NCBI RefSeq assembly: GCF_918697865.1
Contig: NZ_CAKKMV010000011.1
Span: 124,001 to 188,000 of the forward strand
Direction: 5' to 3'
Length of the DNA stretch: 64,000 bases
Origin: Massilia sp. Bi118
GTDB taxonomy: Bacteria > Pseudomonadota > Gammaproteobacteria > Burkholderiales > Burkholderiaceae_D
Below are positions 25,991 through 35,742 of this stretch, piece by piece (position 1 is the first letter of the stretch; each line of letters starts with the position of its first letter). Under the pieces are notes generated by a model that saw nothing but the letters and a program-made list of their open reading frames with translations, did no database searches and had not been told where the DNA came from. The translations under genes were made by a program, and so were the position numbers.

Positions 25991-27727
25991 GTGATTGCTG
26001 CTCTCAAATCCGCCATCGGCGGAAAACGCCTGCCGGCGCTGCCGCCGGCACTGTCGAAAAACCTGACCCCGATGCTGGTGCTGGCGATCGCCATCACCGC
26101 CGCGGTCACGCTCTTCATGTGGAAAGACCAGGCCGACTACAAGCCGGTCTTCGGCGCCCGCGAAAAGGTCGCTGCCGCCGACATGATGACCGTTCTGGAA
26201 GCCGAGCACGTGCCCTACCGCGTCCACCCGGACAGCGGCCAGGTGCTCGTCCCCTCTTCCCAGCTCGGCAAGGTGCGCATGCTGCTGGCAGCGAAAGGCG
26301 TGACCGCGCAGCTGCCGGCCGGCCTCGAGCTGATGGACAAGAGCGATCCGCTGGGCGTGTCGCAGTTCGTGCAGGACGTGCGCTTCCGGCGCGGCCTGGA
26401 GGGTGAATTGTCGCAGTCGATCCTGACGATCGATGCGATCGCCTCGGCGCGCGTGCACCTGGCGATCGCCAAGTCGACCTCCTTCGTGGCCAGCGACGGC
26501 GACAAGTCCTCGGCCTCGGTGGTGGTCGCGGTCAAGCCGGGCCATACCCTGTCGAACGAACAGATCGCCGCGATCGTGAACCTGGTTTCGGGCAGCGTCG
26601 CCAGCCTGGCGCCGAGCCGCGTCTCGCTGGTCGACCAGAACGGTAACTACCTGTCCTCGCGCGTCGACCTGAGCGACGGCTTCGACGGCGCCGCCCAGGG
26701 CGACACCGCCGCCAAGCGCTTCCAGGACGAAGTCCGCGCCAACGTCAACGAGCTGCTCGGCCCCGTCCTCGGCGCCGACAACTTCAAGGTCAGCGTGACC
26801 GCCGACGTCGACAACGACAAGATCGAAGAGACCCAGGAAAAGTACGGCGAAGCCCCGAAGGTCACCAGCGAAGCGATGCGCGAAGAGATGGAGAAGAACC
26901 GCATGGCGCTGGGCGTGCCGGGCACGCTGTCGAACCGTCCTCCGGTGTCGGCCGATCCGAATGCGGCCGCCGCGCCGGCCGCCGCAGATCCGAACGCGGC
27001 CAAGGCCGACGACGGCAGCGCGCGCAAGAACGCCACCACCCGCCAGTACGCCTACGACCGTGCGATCACCCAGATCAAGCGCTCGCGCGGCCGCCTGAAG
27101 AAGCTGTCGGTGGCGGTGGTGCTGAACAACGCCAAGGCCTCGGTGCCGAAGACCGGCTGGACCCCGGCCGAAATCGCCAACATCGACAAGATCCTGCGCG
27201 GCGGCCTGGGCATCGACACCAACCGCGGCGACGTGCTGGCCGTGTCCTCGCTGAACTTCCCGGCCCCGGCCCCGGTCGAGCCCTGGTACCAGCAGCGCGA
27301 CAACGTGGTCGACATCACCGGCTACCTGGCCTGGATCGTCGGCGCCCTGTTCGCCTGGTTCGCGGTGCTGCGTCCGCTGATGCGCATGCTGACGGGCGGC
27401 AGGCAGCAAGGCGGCAATGCGCCGGCCCTGGCCCAGCTGCCGGGCGGCGCTGCTGCAAACGGCGCGGCCGGCGCACTGGCCGCTCCCGGCGCCCAGGCCC
27501 TGCCGGGCAACGCGGCGGCGGCCCTGCCGGCGGCAGCGGGCGCGGCTTCGCTGGGCGGCGCGATGCCGGTCCAGCCGCTGCTGGAAAACTATGATTTGCC
27601 ACCTGCCGGTTCGGCAGTGGACGTAATGGTCGACCACCTGAAGGTCTTGGCCGGCAAGGAGCCGGAGCGGGTGGCGGAAGTGGTCAAACAATGGGTGCAG
27701 AAGAAAAATGCCGGATCTGAACAATAA
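25991..27727 (+). CDS. fliF: Flagellar MS-ring protein FliF
   Basis: 578 residues from a GTG start with AGGA upstream. Two TM helices (about residues 26-45 and 442-462) bracket the periplasmic ring domains; SQFVQDVRFRRGLEGELSQS is the conserved secretin-like ring segment. An alanine/proline-rich stretch follows. The C-terminal GSAVDVMVDHLKVLAGKEP is the cytoplasmic tail that binds FliG. The stop codon lies inside the fliG gene; the two overlap by 20 bases. Confidence 0.95.
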   Translation: MIAALKSAIGGKRLPALPPALSKNLTPMLVLAIAITAAVTLFMWKDQADYKPVFGAREKVAAADMMTVLEAEHVPYRVHPDSGQVLVPSSQLGKVRMLLAAKGVTAQLPAGLELMDKSDPLGVSQFVQDVRFRRGLEGELSQSILTIDAIASARVHLAIAKSTSFVASDGDKSSASVVVAVKPGHTLSNEQIAAIVNLVSGSVASLAPSRVSLVDQNGNYLSSRVDLSDGFDGAAQGDTAAKRFQDEVRANVNELLGPVLGADNFKVSVTADVDNDKIEETQEKYGEAPKVTSEAMREEMEKNRMALGVPGTLSNRPPVSADPNAAAAPAAADPNAAKADDGSARKNATTRQYAYDRAITQIKRSRGRLKKLSVAVVLNNAKASVPKTGWTPAEIANIDKILRGGLGIDTNRGDVLAVSSLNFPAPAPVEPWYQQRDNVVDITGYLAWIVGALFAWFAVLRPLMRMLTGGRQQGGNAPALAQLPGGAAANGAAGALAAPGAQALPGNAAAALPAAAGAASLGGAMPVQPLLENYDLPPAGSAVDVMVDHLKVLAGKEPERVAEVVKQWVQKKNAGSEQ

Positions 27728-28730
27728 CGACGTGCAGGAAGTGGCGCTGACCCCGGTCGAACAGGCTGCCATCGTGCTGCTGTCGATCGGCGAAGAACCG
27801 GCGGCGGCCGTGCTGCGCTGCCTCGAGCGCGAGGAATTGATCGAGCTGACCCAGGTGATGAGCCGGATGAGCGGCATCAAGGTCGACGCCGTGAAGAACT
27901 CGATCCAGAAGTTCTTCGACGACTACCGCCAGCAAAGCGGCCTGCACGGCGCCTCGCGCAACTACCTGAAGCGCTCGCTCGACCTGGCGCTGGGCAGCGA
28001 GATCGCCAACTCCGTGCTCAACACGATCTACGGCGATGCGATCCGTCCGATGATGGCGCGCCTGCAGTACGCCTCGCCGAAGTGGCTGGCGGACTATATC
28101 GCCGCCGAGCACGTACAGATGCAGGCCGTGTTCCTGGCCTTCCTGCCGCCCGCGCTGGCCGGCCAGATCATCGACGCGCTGCCGGAAGAAGGCCGCGAGC
28201 TGGTGCTGCTGAACCTCGCGCGCCTGGAAGAGATCGACCGCGAACTGCTGGCCGAGCTGGAAGAGCTGGTGCAGCGCTGCCTGTCCGCGCTCGATACCCA
28301 GAGCGCCACCGTGGAAGGCGTACGCCAGGCGGCCGAGATCCTGAACCGTCTGCCGAACAACCGTGCCACCATGGTCGAGCTGCTGCGCGCCCACGATCCG
28401 GAAGTCGTGTCGCAGATCGAAATGTCGATGTACGACTTCTTCATCCTGTCGAAACAGACCGAGCAGACCATCACGCGCCTGCTGGACGAGATCCCGCTGG
28501 AGCAGTGGGCCGTCGCCCTCAAGGGCGCCGAGCCGCTACTCCGCGACGTCATCCTGGGCGCCATGCCGAAGCGCCAGGCCCAGAGCTTCGAAGACCTGAT
28601 GCGCCGTTCCGGCCCGGTGCCGATGTCGCGCATCGAGCAGACCCGCCGCGAGATCATGGCCGCCGTGAAGGACCTGGCCGACAACGGTGAAATCGAAGTC
28701 CAGCTGTTCGCCGAGGCGACTGCCGAATGA
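27708..28730 (+). CDS. fliG: Flagellar motor switch protein FliG
   Basis: 340 residues. It converts stator force into rotation. The N-terminal domain (TPVEQAAIVLLSIGEEPAAA) binds FliF; the middle (EHVQMQAVFLAFLPPALAG) contacts FliM; the C-terminal (PLLRDVILGAMPKRQAQ, then IEQTRREIMAAVKDLAD) carries the charged torque helix. It starts inside the end of fliF and overlaps fliH by four bases, so stoichiometry is probably held by translational coupling. Confidence 0.95.
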   Translation: MPDLNNNDVQEVALTPVEQAAIVLLSIGEEPAAAVLRCLEREELIELTQVMSRMSGIKVDAVKNSIQKFFDDYRQQSGLHGASRNYLKRSLDLALGSEIANSVLNTIYGDAIRPMMARLQYASPKWLADYIAAEHVQMQAVFLAFLPPALAGQIIDALPEEGRELVLLNLARLEEIDRELLAELEELVQRCLSALDTQSATVEGVRQAAEILNRLPNNRATMVELLRAHDPEVVSQIEMSMYDFFILSKQTEQTITRLLDEIPLEQWAVALKGAEPLLRDVILGAMPKRQAQSFEDLMRRSGPVPMSRIEQTRREIMAAVKDLADNGEIEVQLFAEATAE

Positions 28731-29422
28731 AGCAGTTCCGGCCTTATCACTTCCCGCCCCTGGCCCAGTTTTTGGCGGCCAACCGTGCAGGCAATGCGCC
28801 CTCGCCGTCCTCGTCCACTCCGGAAGAAGACTGGCAGGGTGCGATGGCCGACGGCTTCCGCCAGGGCCAGCAGGACGGCTATGACGTGGGTGTCGAGCAG
28901 GGCCGCGCGGATGGTTTCGAGACCGGCCACGCGGAAGGCATGGCGCGCGGCTTCGAGGAAGGCCGCCAGCAGGCGCTGGCCGAACTCGAAGCGATGTCCA
29001 AGCCGGTCGACGCCATGCTACGTGGTTTGAAGAAGCTGAAGACCGAATACAAGAATGCCCAGCGCAAGGAAGTCGTGGACCTGGTCGGCAAGATCGCGCG
29101 CCAGGTGATCCGCGCCGAACTGGCGCTGCAGCCGGTGCAGATGCTGGCCCTGGTGGACGAAGCCCTGTCCGCGATGCCGCCGACCCGCGACGAGGTCGAG
29201 GTCATGCTGAACCCCGAAGAAATGAAGCGCATCCAGGAACTGGACCCGAAAAAGGCCAAGAAATGGAACCTGCTGGCCGACCCGCGCCTGGAACCGGGCG
29301 AATGCCGCGTCAAGGCCGGCGACCACGAAGTCGACGCCGGCTGCCAGGGCCGCCTTGCCGCCTGCATGGAACAGGTGCGTGAAGGCCTGGCCACCGCCGA
29401 CGCCCAGCAGGAGGAAGCATGA
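28727..29422 (+). CDS. fliH: Flagellar export ATPase regulator FliH
   Basis: 231 residues. The N-terminus carries a run of G-x-x-x-G repeats (GFRQGQQDGYDVGVEQG, then GFETGHAEG), a known FliH helix-packing pattern. The C-terminal domain (VVDLVGKIARQVIRAELAL and GECRVKAGDHEVDAG) binds the FliI ATPase N-terminus. Overlaps both fliG and fliI by four bases. Confidence 0.9.
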   Translation: MKQFRPYHFPPLAQFLAANRAGNAPSPSSSTPEEDWQGAMADGFRQGQQDGYDVGVEQGRADGFETGHAEGMARGFEEGRQQALAELEAMSKPVDAMLRGLKKLKTEYKNAQRKEVVDLVGKIARQVIRAELALQPVQMLALVDEALSAMPPTRDEVEVMLNPEEMKRIQELDPKKAKKWNLLADPRLEPGECRVKAGDHEVDAGCQGRLAACMEQVREGLATADAQQEEA

Positions 29423-30735
29423 GCGCGCTGGCCCAGACCCTGCGTTCGCTCGACATCGGCGCGGTGCCGGTGGCCACGCCCACCGGGCGCCTGGTCGCGG
29501 TGCAGGGGCTGCTGCTCGAGAGCGTCGGCGTACGCCTGCACACCGGCCAGCGCTGCCGCGTCGAACTGGTCGACGGTGAATGGCTCGACGCCCAGGTCGT
29601 CGGCTTCCGCGACAAGATCACCTACCTGATGCCTTTCAAAAAGGCCGACGGCCTGGTCACCGGCGCCCGCGTGCTGCCCGTCACCGGCCAGTCCAGCATC
29701 CAGATCGGCCCCTCCTGGATGGGCCGCATGGTGAATGGCCTGGGCGAGCCGATCGACGGCCTGGGCCGCCTCGGCGGCGACCAGCCCCTGTCGACCACGC
29801 CTCCCAAGGTCAACCCCTTGCGCAAGGCGCCGGTCGAGGAACCGCTGGACGTCGGGGTGCGCGCGATCAATTCGATGCTCACGATCGGCAAGGGCCAGCG
29901 TGTCGGCCTGATGGCCGGTTCCGGCGTCGGTAAATCGGTGCTGCTCGGCCTGATCACGCGCCAGACCGTGGCCGACGTGATCGTGGTCGGCCTGATCGGC
30001 GAACGTAACCGCGAGGTGCGCGAATTCGTCGAGAAGTCGCTCGGCCCCGAGGGCCTGAAACGCGCGGTGCTGGTGGTGGCCCCGGCCGACGAATCGCCGC
30101 TGATGCGCGTGATGGCCACCGAAATGTGCCACTCGATCGCCGCCCACTTCCGCGACCGCGGCCAGAACGTGCTGCTGCTGTGCGATTCGCTGACCCGCTA
30201 CGCGATGGCGCTGCGCGAAGTCGCGCTGTCGCTGGGCGAACCGCCGGCCACGCGCGGCTATCCGCCGTCGGTATTCTCCAACCTGCCGCAGCTGTGCGAA
30301 TCGGCCGGCAACGGCGAGAACCCGCACGGCAGCATGAGCGCGATCTACACCGTGCTGGCCGAAGGCGACGACCAGCAGGACCCGGTGGTCGACAGCGCCC
30401 GCGCGATCCTGGACGGCCACATCGTGCTGACCCGCGAGCTGGCCGAGCGCGGCCACTACCCGGCCATCGACGTCGCCCAGTCGATCAGCCGCTGCATGGC
30501 CCAGGTGGTTTCGCCCGAGCACTCGCAGGCGGCTCGCAAGCTGAAGGCCGCGATGGCCAGGCACGCCCGCGTGCGCGACCTGATCCCGCTCGGCGCCTAC
30601 CAGCCGGGCGCCGATCCGGAAACCGACCGCGCGGTGAAGCTGCATCCGCATATCGAGGCCTTCCTGTGCCAGGGCACCAAGGAAGACGCGCCCTTCTCGC
30701 CCTGTGTCGACCAGCTGATGGCGATGATGACATGA
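29419..30735 (+). CDS. fliI: Flagellar export ATPase FliI
   Basis: 438 residues, an F1-beta-like ATPase that drives early steps of export. The P-loop GLMAGSGVGKSVLLG is at about residue 165 and the Walker B / DCCD-type segment is VLLLCDSLTRYAMALREVA. The arginine-finger/product region SMSAIYTVLAEGDDQQDP follows. It is preceded by fliH and overlaps fliJ by four bases. Confidence 0.97.
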   Translation: MSALAQTLRSLDIGAVPVATPTGRLVAVQGLLLESVGVRLHTGQRCRVELVDGEWLDAQVVGFRDKITYLMPFKKADGLVTGARVLPVTGQSSIQIGPSWMGRMVNGLGEPIDGLGRLGGDQPLSTTPPKVNPLRKAPVEEPLDVGVRAINSMLTIGKGQRVGLMAGSGVGKSVLLGLITRQTVADVIVVGLIGERNREVREFVEKSLGPEGLKRAVLVVAPADESPLMRVMATEMCHSIAAHFRDRGQNVLLLCDSLTRYAMALREVALSLGEPPATRGYPPSVFSNLPQLCESAGNGENPHGSMSAIYTVLAEGDDQQDPVVDSARAILDGHIVLTRELAERGHYPAIDVAQSISRCMAQVVSPEHSQAARKLKAAMARHARVRDLIPLGAYQPGADPETDRAVKLHPHIEAFLCQGTKEDAPFSPCVDQLMAMMT

Positions 30736-31187
30736 GCAATCTGAAGAACAAAAGCGACACAATCGACAGCCTCGGCACCCTGGTGCGCCTGCGCAGCACC
30801 GAAGTCGAGCGCCTGCAGGCCGACATGGCCAGGCAGGAGGCGATGCGCGCGCGCTACCAGGCCACCGTCGACCGCCTGACCGATCTCGCGGTCGGCAGCG
30901 GCCCGTCGGCCCGGCCCGGCCTTGCGCTGTCGCCGGCGCTGGCCGCCAACTGCGGCAATTACAAGCAGGCCGTGTTCGCGCTGGCCGATACCCAGCGCAC
31001 CGACCTGCACCTGCACGAAGCGAACATGGCGGTCTCGCAGCGCAACCTGGCCCAGGCCTGGACCAAACGCGAGCTGCTCGGCAAGGTGCTGGCCCAGCAC
31101 GAGGCCGCGTATGCGCGCGAGCAGGACCGCGCCCAGCGCAGACGTGAAGACGACATCGCCACGCAATCGTGGCTGGCTAATCAATAA
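30732..31187 (+). CDS. fliJ: Flagellar export chaperone-escort FliJ
   Basis: 151 residues, predicted all coiled coil (heptad-like charged stretches such as RLRSTEVERLQADMARQEA and AYAREQDRAQRRREDD). FliJ links FliI to FlhA and recycles chaperones. Identified by position between fliI and fliD and by the coiled-coil character; sequence identity is always low in this family. The start ATG is inside the fliI stop region (ATGA). Confidence 0.82.
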   Translation: MSNLKNKSDTIDSLGTLVRLRSTEVERLQADMARQEAMRARYQATVDRLTDLAVGSGPSARPGLALSPALAANCGNYKQAVFALADTQRTDLHLHEANMAVSQRNLAQAWTKRELLGKVLAQHEAAYAREQDRAQRRREDDIATQSWLANQ

Positions 31188-31196
31188 GGAGCACGC

Positions 31197-32606
31197 ATGT
31201 CCAGCATTACCGCCCCAGCTTACGATCCGACGACCACCGCGCAGGCATTGGCGCAGAAGACGACTGCAGCCGCGCAGCAGATCCTGACCAACCAGACGAA
31301 CACCGCCGGCGCCACCTCGACCGGCCTGTCGAAACTGGGCTCGGCGATCTCCGCTTTCCAGTCCAGCCTGAGCTCCCTGACCGGCCTCGGTAAATCGGTG
31401 CTGGCGCAGACCGCGACCCTGTCCGACACCGGCATCGGCACCGCCACCGCCAAGGCCGGCGCGCCGAGCGGCAGCTACAGCGTGTTCGTGCAGCAGCTGG
31501 CCACCTCGAGCCAGGTCTCGTACAACAACCTGTCGGACGGCCGCAGCGCCGGCGGCATCCTGAAAGTCAAGCTGGCCGACGAAGGCGCCGGCACCACCAC
31601 CGCCAGCTTCGATGTCGACTTATCAAGCGCCAGCGCCGACACCGACAAGGACGGCGTGCTGAGCATCCGCGAAGTGGCGGCCGCGATCAACCGCTCGAGC
31701 GGGAACAACGGCCTGGTCTCGGCCGGCGTGGTCACCATCGGCACCGAATCGCGCCTGGTGCTGACGTCGAAGAACACCGGCGTGGCCAACACCGTGTCGC
31801 TGGACGCGTCCGGCGTTACCGACACCGCTCTCCAGACCGGCCTCGGCGCGCGCACCACGATCGCGGCGGCCCAGGACGCGATCATCAAGCTGGGCGGCCA
31901 GGCCAGCGGCACCCAGATCAAGCAGGCCTCGAACACCTTCACCAACATCGACGGCGTGTCGATGACCTTCACGCGCGCCCAGGCGCCCACGGAGAACGAC
32001 ATCACGCTGAAGGTGGCCGGCGATACCAACGGCACCGTGTCCAACGTGCAGGCCTTCGTCGACGCCTACAACAAGCTGAAAAGCGCGATCGACACCCTGG
32101 TCGACGCCGGCGATCCGGGCAAGGACCAGGCGGCGGGCGCCTTCGCCCACGATGCCGGCATCAAGGCCCTGCAGAGCCGTCTGGTGAGCCTGGTGCGTTC
32201 GACCAGCACGTCCTCGCTGGCCAGCTACGGCATCGTCGCCACCCGCGACGGCACCCTGAGCCTCGATTCGACGCGCCTGACCAAGCAGCTGACCGCCAAT
32301 CCGAACGGTCTCGATGAGCTGATCGGCTCGGCCAGTTCGAGCAGCCCGACCGGCATCGCCGGTTCGATGAACACCTACCTGAACCTGTGGAGCAACAGCG
32401 CCACCGGCCAGATCAAGCAGCGCAACGACGCCGTCACCAAGCTGCAGTCGACGCTGAGCCAGCGCCAGACCGACCTGGATGCGCAGTTCGACTCTGCCTA
32501 CAGCCGCTACCTGAAACAATTCACCCAGCTGCAGACGCTGCAGTCGACCATGACCAGCAATGTGTCGCTGTTCGACGCGCTCTTCAGCAGCGACAAGTCC
32601 AATTAA
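31197..32606 (+). CDS. fliD: Flagellar filament cap FliD (LafB-like)
   Basis: 469 residues. It caps the filament and directs flagellin folding. N-terminal coiled coil: TGLSKLGSAISAFQSSLSSL. The middle domain contains SYSVFVQQLATSSQVSY. The C-terminal helical region has IKQRNDAVTKLQSTLSQRQ and YSRYLKQFTQLQTLQST. It is nine bases after fliJ. In Flag-2 loci the cap follows the same order (lafB). Confidence 0.93.
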   Translation: MSSITAPAYDPTTTAQALAQKTTAAAQQILTNQTNTAGATSTGLSKLGSAISAFQSSLSSLTGLGKSVLAQTATLSDTGIGTATAKAGAPSGSYSVFVQQLATSSQVSYNNLSDGRSAGGILKVKLADEGAGTTTASFDVDLSSASADTDKDGVLSIREVAAAINRSSGNNGLVSAGVVTIGTESRLVLTSKNTGVANTVSLDASGVTDTALQTGLGARTTIAAAQDAIIKLGGQASGTQIKQASNTFTNIDGVSMTFTRAQAPTENDITLKVAGDTNGTVSNVQAFVDAYNKLKSAIDTLVDAGDPGKDQAAGAFAHDAGIKALQSRLVSLVRSTSTSSLASYGIVATRDGTLSLDSTRLTKQLTANPNGLDELIGSASSSSPTGIAGSMNTYLNLWSNSATGQIKQRNDAVTKLQSTLSQRQTDLDAQFDSAYSRYLKQFTQLQTLQSTMTSNVSLFDALFSSDKSN

Positions 32607-32617
32607 GAGGTATTCCG

Positions 32618-33007
32618 ATGTCCTATCAAGAAGCCTACAGCAGCTATCACGCGACCAACCTGGACGCCCAGACTTCGCGCGCCTCGCCGATCGAGCTGGT
32701 GCTGCTCCTCACCGACGGCCTGCTCGAAGAGCTGGCCCGCGCCCGCGCCCACATCGTCGGCAAGCGCTATGAAGCCCGCGCCGCCAGCATCAACAAGTGC
32801 GTCGACATCATCAACGGCCTGTCCAGCTCCCTCGATTTCGAGAGCGGCGGCCAGGTCGTGGCCAACCTCGCCAACCTGTACGAGTTCTGCGCGACCCACC
32901 TGAACGCGGCCGGCGTCAAGCAGGATCCGAAGATGGTCGACGAAGTCGTGAAGATCATGACCACCATCCGCCAGGGCTGGGCCGGCGTGCAGGCGCGCAA
33001 TGGATAA
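32618..33007 (+). CDS. fliS: Flagellin chaperone FliS (LafC-like)
   Basis: 129 residues, with YSSYHATNLDAQTSRASP and IELVLLLTDGLLEELARA, the FliS flagellin-binding helix pattern. It keeps flagellin monomeric until export. The start ATG at 32618 follows AAGAGG. It overlaps fliT by eight bases. Confidence 0.93.
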   Translation: MSYQEAYSSYHATNLDAQTSRASPIELVLLLTDGLLEELARARAHIVGKRYEARAASINKCVDIINGLSSSLDFESGGQVVANLANLYEFCATHLNAAGVKQDPKMVDEVVKIMTTIRQGWAGVQARNG

Positions 33008-33293
33008 GTCGGCCGCCATCCTGCGGGTCGCCGACTCGCTGCGCAGCGCCGCCGACGGCGCCGCCTGGGAACAGCTGGCGCAGATGACGCGCACGCTGGC
33101 GCCGCAGCTCGACGCGCTGGCCGCCGGCGGCCCGCTGAGCAGCGCCGAACGCAGCGCCCTGCAGCGCCTGCGCGAAGCCCACGACCATGCCGCCGATGCA
33201 GTAGCCGCCGCGGCCGACGCGCTGAAACACCGCATGGACGACATGCGCGCCAACAAGGATGGCTGGATCGCCTACGCGATGCAGGAAGCTTGA
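33000..33293 (+). CDS. fliT: FliT-like export chaperone (LafD position)
   Basis: 97 residues, mainly helical, beginning in the last codons of fliS. The helix ALQRLREAHDHAADAVAAA with KHRMDDMRANKDGWIAYA is a FliT/LafD-like cap chaperone. Identification rests largely on gene order (between fliS and fliK) and size. Confidence 0.7.
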   Translation: MDKSAAILRVADSLRSAADGAAWEQLAQMTRTLAPQLDALAAGGPLSSAERSALQRLREAHDHAADAVAAAADALKHRMDDMRANKDGWIAYAMQEA

Positions 33294-33295
33294 AC

Positions 33296-34486
33296 ATGAT
33301 GATGAATACCGTGACCCAATCCGCTGCCGCCTCGGCCAAAGGCGTTGACAAGGCCCAGCCGGTCCAGGCCGCGGACGCGCAAGGCGCGGGCGCCCAGCCG
33401 AATCCCGCCCAGGAAAGCGCGCCTGCCCAGCCCTTCGCCGCCTGGCTCGGCAACCAGGCCCAGGCCGCCGCGCTGGCGGTCCAGGCCAATCAGTCGGCGG
33501 ATGGCGCCGCGCAGGATGCCGCTGCCCGGGCTGCGGATGCGGATGCCGCCAGCGATGGCGCCGGCGAAGACGGGGCGAGCACCGCTGCCCTGCCGCAGGA
33601 CGGCGCGCTGCTGGCCGCGATGGCGATGCCGCTGATGCCCCTGACGCCCGTGCAGGTGGCGCAAGCCGTGCAGGCCGCGCAGCCGGCCGCCGCGCAGGCC
33701 GGCGATGAGGATGGCGCTACGGCCGCCGGCGCACAAGCCGTTGCGACTATTGGCAACGACGCCGGCCGCCGCGCCGCGGCCACCGACCGTGGCCTGGGCC
33801 TGCCCCAGGCGCCGGACGGCGCCGCCGCACCGGCCGCGCGTCCGGCAGCAAGCCAGGCCGACGCCGCACCTGCGATCCGCATCGCCGCCCACGCCCAGGC
33901 CGACGCAGGCGCCAACAGCGGCGCCCAGGACGGCGGTGAGCACGCTGCCGGCGGCAATGGCAACGGCAACACCGCATCGGCGGCAGCGATCGCCGGCGCC
34001 GCGGCCTCGCAACCGGTATCCGCAGCACCGGCAAGCGACAGCGTCAAGCTGGCCGGCCCGCCGACCGCCTGGCGCCAGAGCCTACAGGAAGCACTGGGCG
34101 AGCGCATGCATCTCCAGGTCGGCAAGGGCATCGAGCAGGCCACGATCCGTCTCGAGCCGCCGCAGCTGGGCCGCATCGACATCGCGATCCGCCACAGCGC
34201 CGGTTCGCTGGAAGTGAACATCTCGGCCTCCAACAGCGAGGTGCTGCGCCAGCTGCAGACCGTCAGCGACAACCTGCGCAGCGACCTGTCGCAGCGCCAG
34301 TTCACCGAGGTCGCCGTGACGGTGTCGCCGGCGCCGAAGAACGGTGCGGCGTTCGCGAACGATCAGCAACAGGGCCGCGGCCGCCAGCAGGACCGCGAAC
34401 AGGAAGAGAACCAGCCCGGCCGCGCACTGGCCGAGGCGGGCAACAATGGATCCGCGTTCTCCCTCGGTGGACGCGACCAGGCATAA
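33296..34486 (+). CDS. fliK: Hook-length control protein FliK (LafE-like)
   Basis: 396 residues. A long alanine/glutamine-rich, low-complexity N-terminal ruler (about residues 1-260), then the C-terminal Flg_hook domain with ATIRLEPPQLGRIDIAIRH and LSQRQFTEVAVTVSP. The domain signals FlhB to switch specificity. The ATG at 33296 is preceded by AGGAAG. A TTG six bases earlier is also in frame. Confidence 0.92.
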   Translation: MMMNTVTQSAAASAKGVDKAQPVQAADAQGAGAQPNPAQESAPAQPFAAWLGNQAQAAALAVQANQSADGAAQDAAARAADADAASDGAGEDGASTAALPQDGALLAAMAMPLMPLTPVQVAQAVQAAQPAAAQAGDEDGATAAGAQAVATIGNDAGRRAAATDRGLGLPQAPDGAAAPAARPAASQADAAPAIRIAAHAQADAGANSGAQDGGEHAAGGNGNGNTASAAAIAGAAASQPVSAAPASDSVKLAGPPTAWRQSLQEALGERMHLQVGKGIEQATIRLEPPQLGRIDIAIRHSAGSLEVNISASNSEVLRQLQTVSDNLRSDLSQRQFTEVAVTVSPAPKNGAAFANDQQQGRGRQQDREQEENQPGRALAEAGNNGSAFSLGGRDQA

Positions 34487-34492
34487 CCAATA

Positions 34493-34954
34493 ATGAGCAA
34501 AATGAAAAAAGTCATCGCCATCGCAGGCGCCGTGATCATCGCTGCCGCCGGCGCCGGGGGCGCCGTCTGGTGGTTCATGCCCAAGCCGGCCGCCGCCGCG
34601 GGCACGGAAAAGAAAGAAGAGAAAAAGGAAGCCAAGCCGGTCAAGTACGTCACCCTCGACAAGGTGATCGTGATGCTGCGCCGCGGTCCGAACGAAGGCG
34701 AAAGCCATTACCTGTCGACCGACCTGGTGCTGGCCACCGAGCCGGCCAAGGAAAAGGAAACCAAGGAAAACCTGCCGCTGCTGCGCAGCCTGGCCGTGCG
34801 CACGCTGTCGAGCTACACGATGGACCAGGCGTCCACCATGACCGTCGAGAAGTATGCCGAGCAGCTGAACCATTCCTTCAACGCCGAGTATGAGCGCACG
34901 CACGCGGAAAAGCCGTTTGCGGAAGTCATGATCGGCAAGCTGATCATCGAATAA
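34493..34954 (+). CDS. fliL: Flagellar basal body protein FliL (LafF-like)
   Basis: 153 residues. A single N-terminal TM helix (about residues 6-29), a lysine-rich linker and a periplasmic domain with YVTLDKVIVMLRR and AVRTLSSYTMDQASTM. FliL associates with the stator and supports torque. It lies directly between fliK and the sigma factor as in Flag-2 loci. Confidence 0.88.
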   Translation: MSKMKKVIAIAGAVIIAAAGAGGAVWWFMPKPAAAAGTEKKEEKKEAKPVKYVTLDKVIVMLRRGPNEGESHYLSTDLVLATEPAKEKETKENLPLLRSLAVRTLSSYTMDQASTMTVEKYAEQLNHSFNAEYERTHAEKPFAEVMIGKLIIE

Positions 34955-34968
34955 CAGCCGGGGACATT

Positions 34969-35709
34969 GTGGGTTACATGACCGACTACGCCGACAGCTA
35001 CGCCAGTACCGAATACGCCGGCGCCGCCATCCACGCGGCGATGAGCGCCAAGGACGAGCAGCGCCACCTGGTCGCCTACGCGCCGCTGGTCAAGCGCATC
35101 GCGCGCCAGCTCAACTCGCAGGTCTCGGGAGCAATGGGCCGTGAGGACATGGAGCAGATCGGCTTGATCGGCCTGCTGGAAGCGCTGCGCCGCTACGGCA
35201 CGCCCGACACCGGCTTCGCCAGCTATGCGTCCCTGCGCGTGCGCGGCGCCATCCTCGACGAACTGCGCCGCCAGGACTGGCGTCCGCGCGCGGTGCGCCA
35301 GGACAGCCACAGGATGCGCGACGCCGTGCGCGCCCTCACCCGCAAGCTGGGCCGCGAGCCGAACGACAAGGAAGCCGCGGAGGCCCTCGGCCTGAGCCAG
35401 GAAGAGTGGCGCCAGTTCCTGCTGGACGACGTCGCCGAGGAGCTGCTCAGCTTCGACGACGTGCTGCAGGAAGCGACCGACCGCGCCCACAGCGCGCCCG
35501 GCCCGGAAGAACAGTTCATGGTGCGGCGCAGCCTGGAGCAGGCCCTGGGCGCGCTGTCCGAGCGCGAGCAGCGCGTGATCCAGATGATTTACGAATTCGA
35601 GCTCAGCTACAAGGAAATCGCCGCCGTGCTCGATCTGTCCGACGCCCGCGTCTGCCAGCTCAACAAGAGCGCGCTGGCCAAGATGAAGGCGGCGCTGGCC
35701 CAGGCCTGA
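34969..35709 (+). CDS. fliA: Flagellar sigma-28 factor FliA (LafS-like)
   Basis: 246 residues from a GTG with GGGGA 5 bases upstream; the ATG three codons later is the other choice. Sigma region 2: YAPLVKRIARQL, GREDMEQIGLIGLLEALRRY and FASYASLRVRGAILDELRR. Region 4: LSEREQRVIQMIYEFELSYKE with the helix LSDARVCQLNKSALAKMKAA. It directs late flagellar genes. That it is placed between fliL and motA matches lafS of lateral systems. Confidence 0.93.
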   Translation: MGYMTDYADSYASTEYAGAAIHAAMSAKDEQRHLVAYAPLVKRIARQLNSQVSGAMGREDMEQIGLIGLLEALRRYGTPDTGFASYASLRVRGAILDELRRQDWRPRAVRQDSHRMRDAVRALTRKLGREPNDKEAAEALGLSQEEWRQFLLDDVAEELLSFDDVLQEATDRAHSAPGPEEQFMVRRSLEQALGALSEREQRVIQMIYEFELSYKEIAAVLDLSDARVCQLNKSALAKMKAALAQA

Positions 35710-35742
35710 GCCTGACCGGACCAAAAGAAAGGTAACAACACC

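Noticed and set aside
25592-27880. A 762-codon frame opposite fliE and fliF
   Set aside because: Shadow of fliF with no start signals.
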